Notes under the pieces: model-generated
What the model saw: the letters and a program-made list of their open reading frames with translations, nothing else
The model's database searches: none
What the model was told of the DNA's origin: nothing
Translations under genes and position numbers: made by a program
From: Adiantum capillus-veneris
Lineage: Eukaryota; Streptophyta; Polypodiopsida; Polypodiales; Pteridaceae
NCBI GenBank assembly: GCA_014529385.2
Contig: CM043944.1
Span: 82,946,884-83,010,883 of the forward strand
Direction: 5' to 3'
Length of the DNA stretch: 64,000 nucleotides
Shown: positions 57,780-64,000 of the stretch, one piece after another
Layout of the letters: the number at the start of each line of letters is the position of its first letter
How positions within the stretch are numbered: position 1 is the stretch's first letter

Positions 57780-58300
57780 CATCTTTCACATTTGATTTAA
57801 TTTTTTTCATGACATTTATAAAATTGAGTCTAAGTTGAGTAGTATCAGTAGTGTGGGGCATACCAAAACAAGCTTTATTTCTCTCTAGCCAAACATGCCA
57901 GAGATAGCCAGTCATGAGACACGTCTATAAAGGGATAATCAATATAGATTTACATTCACCTAGTAAAAGTGCTTTCCAAGGCATCTCAAAATGCCCAACT
58001 TCACAACCTTTTTGAAAACTTCTTTTCAGATGCAAGTTGTGATTACAGGTGACAAAAAGATGATGAATGGATTCTTCCTATATATTCCATCTACATAATA
58101 GTCCACTTGAGACACCAAATTTTTTAGCTTTTTTTCTAGTCCACACTCTCTAATGCAGTAGTATGAGCCACAGAAAGAAGCTTTGTCTTATTGATAATGG
58201 GAAAGCCCACAAGCACTTGAATTTGTAAGACCATTGATGAGCATTCCCCATCTGGAGTTGGGCTATGCAAGTAAAGTAGGGTCACACCTTCTTTTCCTCC
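57780..58300 (-). pseudogene. LINE RT C-terminal region, R unit C3
   Basis: Same protein as at 54905-55440, with GYLWHVWLERNKACFG and TTDTTQLRLNF, interrupted by stops. Confidence 0.7.
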
Positions 58301-58548
58301 TTGTATTTGTAGATGTCCCTACATATTATGGCAAGGGAAAGCACATTTCCCCTAAGACTCCTCTATAGGGTGGATCTCATGACTTCCATTTTTTCCAAGT
58401 GGAAATTTGCACAACTCTCTAAAATGCTTGATGAAGAGTGTGTGGGTGTGTGTGTGTGTGTAGATGTGTGAATGCAATGATGTGCGAGGAGGGAACAATA
58501 GTAGTACCTATGGAATCTGCAATTCCCAGTCTCAAATTGTCTATTGAC

Positions 58549-58735
58549 ACTACAAGACTCGGGCTTTGTAGCTAGGGACTTTTGCACAATTTGCGTGCAT
58601 TGCTTAAGTGATGCCTGATAATTTGCCCCAAAAATTAATAAAAGCGTCGCTAGATGTGTCGCTTAGAGCGTTGCACATTGCAATGCTTATAGCCAGGCTT
58701 GCAAATTGTACGGCATCGTATAAGAAACGACTGCA
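58549..58735. mobile_element. CACTA-like fragment, copy in block 2
   Basis: Near-identical to 55679-55870, carried along by the block duplication. Confidence 0.6.
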
Positions 58736-59544
58736 AGCGAAGTTTACTCGCGAGAGCCATTTTCACTACGGCGGCAATCGAGCTTTCCATACACAGAGCG
58801 CCATCGCCTCACAACTTTCCATACACAAAGCGCCATTGCCTCAAAGAGCGCCATCGACAACCGGTCTTCCCCACCCCATCTCCAGCCTTGCTCCCTTCCC
58901 TCGCAGCTACATTTGGAATACATATCGACTAAAGCACAACACAATGAATTCTCTCACCCCTATCTACGTCTTCTATAAGGCCGCATAGGGAAGGCCTTCC
59001 CTTCCCTTGGCATATATATGGAGAAAGGCCTTGCCTTTTCATTTTCCTTGCACATGCTTCTTTGCTGGATTTGCCTCCCCCATGAGAGAGAGAGAGAGAG
59101 AGAGAGTAGCATCTTTCACATCTGATTTAATTTTTTTCATGACATTCATAAAATTGAGCCTAAGTTGAGTAGTATCAGTAGTGTGAGGCATACCAAAACA
59201 AAATGATATATTAACGTCCTCAAAAGGCCAAAATAACCTAGCAGACCAATCTCTTGAGGCGTCCACTAGGAAATATGTAAGATAGCACGTGCAAACATTT
59301 TTCAGGGATTTATACATTTACAAAATAAAATACTTATATAAAGGGTTCTTTAATTGAGAAAGTGAAAATTTTCATACATAAGGGCTAGTTTTTTTACAAA
59401 AATGCATACATAAGAGGTACATATAATACTTCAAAATATACAAGTAAGGCATTATTTAAATTTATACCTCTTGTTCACACGTGCTATATGCAGTTTTTAC
59501 ATAGTGGACTCCTCGGGACCAATCTGTTACATATTGGTGAATCC

Positions 59545-59962
59545 CTAGATCCAATGCTCGGTCAATGAGAGTACCGCGGGTGTGAGTTTGAGCTGAGGTT
59601 TGCAATGGTGGCTGCTCCTCTCTTTGTCCAGTGTCTGGTGTGAAGAAATTGATAATCTATCTCTGGGATTGTCTTTCTCCATATCTCCTCGGTAAACTAT
59701 CTTTGTGTCTGTGTAACTCAAGTGGATACAGTCCAAGACATTTCTGGTCTTCATAGCTCATGACTCTGGAGAAGTGTCCAAAGCCCTTTCTAAATAGATA
59801 GTGCAAGCAACACCATATCTTGTAATACACTATGCATTGACATATATACTGAATCTCTATCTCTAGCTCTGTATGGCATAGGTGGCATATCCTGCTAGTT
59901 GTTGGTATTCCTCTAAATCTAGCTACTGGTGTGGAGATGTCCGTATATGACCAATGGCCCAC
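59545..59962 (-). pseudogene. LINE RT zinc-binding fragment, second family
   Basis: Encodes RGIPTTSRICHLCHTELEIE, then IQYICQCIVYYKIW and a MSYEDQKCLGLYPLEL end. The C-x2-C ... Y-x-C-x-C layout is the zinc region after the RT of a LINE family different from the R unit. The frame shifts once near 59700. Confidence 0.6.
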
Positions 59963-60380
59963 TCTAACCCATTTACGTGCCCAACTCCTATATCGGCTCT
60001 TTCCATGTCATCCTAGTGTCCAATTGGGTCAGGTCCTAGAGACTAGTGAATGAGTCTAGTAATCACCACTTGTGTAAGAGAAAATGATGTTGTATCATGG
60101 GATTATTAGAAGGGAGGCAAGTTATCCATGCTGAAGCCATATATCTCAAACCATGATTACATATGTGCATATCAGCATGATGTGTCCTCCTATAAATCAT
60201 GATGTGTCCCCCAAGGATAGTGTTGAATACCACAGATAACTCTTTTGAGGGATTGCACCTAGATATAACAGAGCCTTTAGAAAAATAGATGGTCATGACA
60301 AACTGTGAAAACAAATCAGAGAGGCCAATGAAGCGAGTGAGCTAAGCAGACAAGTAAGCCAGACCGATGATGGAAGAGGA
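59963..60380. other. No gene recognised
   Basis: AT-rich, with short frames only. It may belong to the LINE to its left or the Gypsy-like relic to its right. Confidence 0.5.
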
Positions 60381-61850
60381 GTGTTTCTTCCACCAATAGA
60401 GAAAATTGAGATTGGATCTCAAATGAATTTAGAAGTGCAATCGTATTGGGGAGACAAAGGATGTGTACAATCTAATAATGGACATTCAACCACATTTTCT
60501 AAGAGTACTACCGTCCTAAACGAGAGAGCACCATGCCAATTAGATGTTATTGCAGTCCCATCCTAAAGATTGTCTTCCAGTAAGGTCATCAATTCAAAAG
60601 GGTTAATAGATATTCTATCTACGCCAGTCACATGTACGATAACATTAGCCGAGTTGCTCAGAATAAGACCAAACATATGGACTACTATGGAAAAATGTCA
60701 ACAGAAATTTGGCATTAAAAACCCAATGACTCAAATCAAGAAAGGGATCAAAGAGCTTGAAATGCCTCACACTAGACTCGTGCCATTAAACAAGGTAGGT
60801 GAGTACTATGAGGGAGAAGATAGGAACACCACTCAACCTATGGAATTCCAAGGTATAAAACCATGGCAATCCTTGACAGTGGAGCCAGTGTTGCCATCGC
60901 AACAAAAAAGGTCTGGACACAATGGGAAAAACCAGCAGTGAGGGCTACCAGGATGAAACTATAGCTCGCAAACGGACACACAAAAAAGCCCATAGGACTG
61001 CTAGAAAAAGTAGTTGTCACTTCTTGCGGCATTGAGTATGAGCATACCTTTGCTATTGTTGACTTTAGCAAGACGAACAACTATGATATCATACTAGGAA
61101 GACCATTCATGCGACAATTGAAAATGTTCCAAGATTGGGGTTATGACCATATATACCTTAGACACATGGAAACCACGACAAGAATTAATCTTAAGGACCA
61201 TAGTTACAAGTATGTGAACCAAACCCCTATAGAGGATTTTGATTTTGCTATTATAGCAGGATCAAACTTCCAGCATGGTTGGGTAAGCCTAAAGAACCAT
61301 GGATGTGTGGAGCTTTGCAATGCAAAAGCTTAAAGCAAGAGGAATGTATCCTAGAAAGGGCGATCAAAGATAGAGATTATATCCCACAACCTTTTCCTAA
61401 AGAATCATTAGAGCCACTAGAATGGAAACACATCTTGGCTACTCTGGATGTGTGCTATTCAAGACAATCCAACAACAACGTTTTGTAATAAAAATGGCTT
61501 TGATGTTATCCCTTACTTTGCAATGAGTGTGATCCAGGAAAATGAAGAGAACCAAGCATCAAAAAGATCCCAAGATGAAGAGCAAACAAAAAGGAATGTG
61601 GAAAATCAAAAGACAACGAAGAAGACGAGTTCTATGACTCCGTAGAACACTTGGAGCTTCAAGAAGATGCCAACAATGGAAATCCGGCCAACCTAACATG
61701 TGACATGAATGGCACTTTAACTAATGCACGATTTTGTGATTATCTAGATCAAAGATCCAAGAACCAATGTCACCGCCGCTACAAGAATAAAGTGCATCAA
61801 AAGTGGGCTCCAAAATCCCTGGTGATGATGTAACCGTAACAAGCAGCCTC
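60381..61850 (+). pseudogene. Gypsy-like gag-protease relic
   Basis: Frames in order: a gag-like segment with STPVTCTITLAELLRIRPNIW and FGIKNPMTQIKKGIKELEM (60570-60860), a one-base shift, the retropepsin (ILDSGASVAIATKKVW about 60862, GIEYEHTFAIVDF, YDIILGRPFMRQL about 61090) and the post-protease region (KEPWMCGALQCKSLKQEEC, then a Lys/Glu-rich tail). The catalytic DSG and the ILGRP flap-region motif survive. It is the uninterrupted relative of the fragments at 1-77/5269-5457 and of 21480-22075. No reverse transcriptase follows, so the element is 3'-truncated at about 61850. Confidence 0.8.
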
Positions 61851-62441
61851 ATATGTGGCTCCTATATAGGAAGAAAAGATTATGCCAACCGATCGCGCAG
61901 AAGCTCTACACACAAGACAATGCAAGAAGATACAACCGCGGAGAAATTGAATAGAGGTAAGCTCTTTTAACAACCCACCCCACCCTATTGTCTTGTTCAT
62001 TAAGATAGACAAATGGAAAAACCGCATACCTCTTGCATATTTGTAGACAGTGTTTGATTCTTTGCCTCACTTTGCTTATTTTCTTGAGTATTTGATTTTT
62101 TGCAGCAATGCTTGAGAGACCATGATTAGCTTGTGGTTAGCAAATGATTAGCTTGTGAGTGTGATTATAAAAATATCCAAAAAAAAGAGGGAATTAAGAG
62201 AGGGAGAAAGAGACATTACTGTAGATTTAATGGACAATGTTTAAATTAGTGTTAAAGTAGATAGATAGAAGAAATGATTTCTTTTTTTTTGGGTTGTTTA
62301 ATGTTAAGTTAGTTTTATATTAGAATAAAAAGTGTTCTACTTAAAGTATGTTTTTTTTTAAATCAATAACAAAATTTTAAAAGAACATTAAACAAAGGCC
62401 AAAATATATATATAAGAAAGAGAATGGATAAATAAAATTAC
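61851..62441. other. No gene recognised
   Basis: AT-rich, with homopolymer runs near 62280 and 62350. No coding or terminal structure. Confidence 0.6.
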
Positions 62442-62669
62442 ACACACACACACACACACAGAGGAAAGGGGGGGGCATAAGGAGAGGGAAAGAGGGAGAA
62501 AAAGGGAAAGAGGGAGAGATACAGAGAGGGAAGAGAGAAGATGGAGGGAGGGAGGGAGGGAGGGAGAGGGGGAGAGGGAGAGAGAGAGAGAGAGAGAGAG
62601 CGGGGGGGGGGGGGGGGGAGAGAAAGAGATAAAAAGGGAGAGGGATAGAGAGACAGGGGGGAGGAGAGA

Positions 62670-62710
<41 letters not shown>

Positions 62711-62755
62711 GGAAAGAGGGAGAGAGGGGGGGAGAGAGAGAGAGAGAGAGCATTA
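62442..62755. repeat. Polypurine/(GA)n tract with (CA)n start and G runs
   Basis: (CA)n at about 62442-62460, then about 290 bp of almost pure A/G with GGGA, GA and GAGA units and G runs of 8 and about 18. The complementary strand gives spurious Leu/Ser/Pro-rich ORFs. Confidence 0.95.
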
Positions 62756-62791
62756 GAAAAATTTTGGACTCTCAAATGTCCTATAAGGACT

Positions 62792-63018
62792 TGTTACCAT
62801 ATACATGTGGTAGTGATGTGTGTGAACACACTAGGACTGCCGGGGCATTTTTTCCCTCTTTAGGAGGTTTTTTCCCCCGTGCATTGTATATACGCCCATC
62901 ACTCTAGGGCTATCTATCTTTCCATTGCACACTAAGTAACACGCTCTCTATTGTGTGCCTTGAGCTTCCTTCGTCTTCTCCAAGCTGTGTGTGTTTCTCT
63001 GCAACCCTAACTCCAACA
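62792..63018 (+). repeat. 5' LTR of a Copia element
   Basis: 227 bp from TGTTACCATATAC to CTCCAACA, with a TATA-like GTATATAC near 62887. It resembles the LTR of the first Copia element in layout (TGTGGTAGTG start region, TTTTTTCCC block, CAACA end). The other LTR is beyond the window. Confidence 0.85.
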
Positions 63019-63020
63019 AT

Positions 63021-63032
63021 TGGTATCAGAGC
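63021..63032 (+). promoter_or_regulatory. Primer-binding site (initiator tRNA-Met)
   Basis: TGGTATCAGAGC two bases after the LTR end, identical to that at 4976-4987. Confidence 0.95.
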
Positions 63033-63379
63033 AGGTCACGTCCTCCCGAGCTTAGTCGCCAGTTGCTCCAGCACACACCCACTCACTTTCCTCGATTTTA
63101 GTGAGCTTCGGCAAGTGTTCGCAGGTCGACAAAAATTTTGGGGAACTCGAAGAGCTCGGTCTGCTCAGAATTTTGATTTGGGCTCATTTCGGCCTCCGTT
63201 TCCACTACAGGCAGTACTACACAGGCTATTTCGTCATTTTGTGCAGAATTTCTATCAGTGCCGTTTTCTGCATAACAGGTGCCTTATAGTCTTCTACGGT
63301 TTGTGCTATATAGCACAGGTTGTTCCCGCTCCGTTTCTCCTATTTTCGGGCAGTTTTCACATCAGGTGCAGCATTTACC

Positions 63380-64000
63380 ATGGCTGCCAACAACAACACA
63401 CATGTGTTCAAGATGTTTGCTGCTGAGGACAGGTTGGATGGGGACAACTACCCTATGTGGGCTTATATGATGCAACATGTTCTTGTGTCAAAGGGTGTCT
63501 GGAACATTGTGCAGGGCATTGATGTACGTCCTGGTTCTGAGGATGTAGGCGATGTTGAGGATGTTGCAAGTCTTGCTGCAAGGATTGCAACTGTTAGAGT
63601 TGTTTTGCCTACGGTAGAACAAGCTCGTTGGGATGTTAAGGATGGGCAGGCTCGTGCATTGATTGCGTTGTCTGTGAAGCGCACCATTGTTCCTCACATC
63701 CGTTCAGCAAAATCTATAAAACAGGCTTGGGATATTTTAGCAGGTCTTTATGCAAGCCACAATGAGGCTAAAATTGCTTTTCTGCGTAAAGAGCTGGAGT
63801 CGAAGATTATGCATGAGGAAGATGATATGGACACTTTCCTTGCTAGTGTCAAGGATATCAATGAGCGGCTTATTTCTACAGGTGAAGTCATTTCAGACAG
63901 TGCCCTTGTGCAGACTGTTCTTGATGCCTTACAAGATTCCTACCAGACTTTTGCTAGTACTTGGAGACTGATGACCCAAGGAAATCCTGAAGTTGTCAAG
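63380..64000 (+). CDS. Copia gag, open to the window edge
   Basis: The frame is open for 207 codons from ATG 63380 to the last base. The start MAANNNTHVFKMFAAEDRLD is followed by DNYPMWAYMM, then ALSVKRTIVPHIRSAKSIKQ, AWDILAGLY, AKIAFLRKELESKIM and DALQDSYQTFASTWRLM. This is the UBN2 capsid of Copia gag, related to the gag at 3955-4605 (shared LDG-NY-LW, HIRS, FLRK/FLKK features). Unlike all other gag frames here it has no lesion in the visible part. It is preceded by a 350-bp leader. Confidence 0.95.
   Translation, partial: MAANNNTHVFKMFAAEDRLDGDNYPMWAYMMQHVLVSKGVWNIVQGIDVRPGSEDVGDVEDVASLAARIATVRVVLPTVEQARWDVKDGQARALIALSVKRTIVPHIRSAKSIKQAWDILAGLYASHNEAKIAFLRKELESKIMHEEDDMDTFLASVKDINERLISTGEVISDSALVQTVLDALQDSYQTFASTWRLMTQGNPEVVK

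Larger units (their letters stand above)
57191..59195. repeat. Duplicated block 2 (R units C3 and C4)
   Basis: Second copy of 54374-56390. It has R unit C3 with a longer (GA)n array (57708-57776), the CACTA-like fragment (58549-58735), the bridge and C4. It ends at about 59195 where C4 changes into unrelated sequence after CATACCAAAACAAA. Confidence 0.92.

Noticed and set aside
62377-62775. Leu/Ser/Pro-rich ORFs of 121-132 codons on the minus strand
   Set aside because: They are translations of the polypurine tract; no domain and pure low complexity.

Overview
This is a land-plant nuclear window made almost entirely of nested and decayed transposable elements. The evidence is plant-type Ty1/Copia and Ty3/Gypsy polyproteins, a CACTA (En/Spm) TNP2 transposase with GT-AG introns, L1-type LINE reverse transcriptases, a PPR gene relic and long (CT)n/(GA)n arrays. 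The mix of Tat-type Gypsy, Copia gag type and PPR relic would suit a fern or other seed-free plant, but that is a guess. There is one convincing small host-like gene, for a secreted cysteine-rich peptide at 53.7-54.06 kb.

Layout. 0-5.5 kb: a Copia element (78-5268, minus strand, 279-bp LTRs) inserted in a Gypsy-like retropepsin; a related uninterrupted site lies at 60.9 kb. 5.5-8.1 kb: composite repeat X, seen again at 42-44.1 kb. 8.8-9.7 kb: a large foldback (inverted-repeat) element. 9.7-18.8 kb: a nearly full-length Gypsy element of Tat type (two RNase H domains, LTRs about 98-99% alike) with two in-frame TGA codons. 18.8-23.6 kb: microsatellites, a CACTA end, a LINE/Gypsy chimera and a flank repeat L. 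23.6-32.3 kb and 44.9-51.7 kb: two arms of a large inverted duplication. Each holds a DEAD-box helicase pseudogene next to an LTR, Gypsy integrase tails, LINE C-terminal pieces and a LINE 5' region with four diverged ~280-bp monomers, each built around an 18-bp palindrome.

33-38.6 kb: a degenerate multi-exon CACTA transposase gene, a divergent four-exon partner gene, and a SET-domain-like ORF lodged inside the transposase gene. 38.8-40.1 kb: a tandemly duplicated PPR pseudogene; 40.2-40.7 kb: a Copia LTR remnant. 49.9-53.5 kb: the most complete LINE. 54.3-59.2 kb: an array of composite LINE-Gypsy-CACTA units duplicated as 2.8-kb blocks. 60.4-61.85 kb: Gypsy-like gag-pro relic. 62.4-62.75 kb: polypurine tract. 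62.8 kb to the end: the 5' end of a Copia element whose gag is open to the window edge.

The elements do not form one pathway. The recurring theme is capture and re-duplication: host fragments (DEAD-box, PPR, SET-like) lie inside or beside transposons, and composite junctions recur in several copies and both orientations. That points to block duplication rather than independent insertions.
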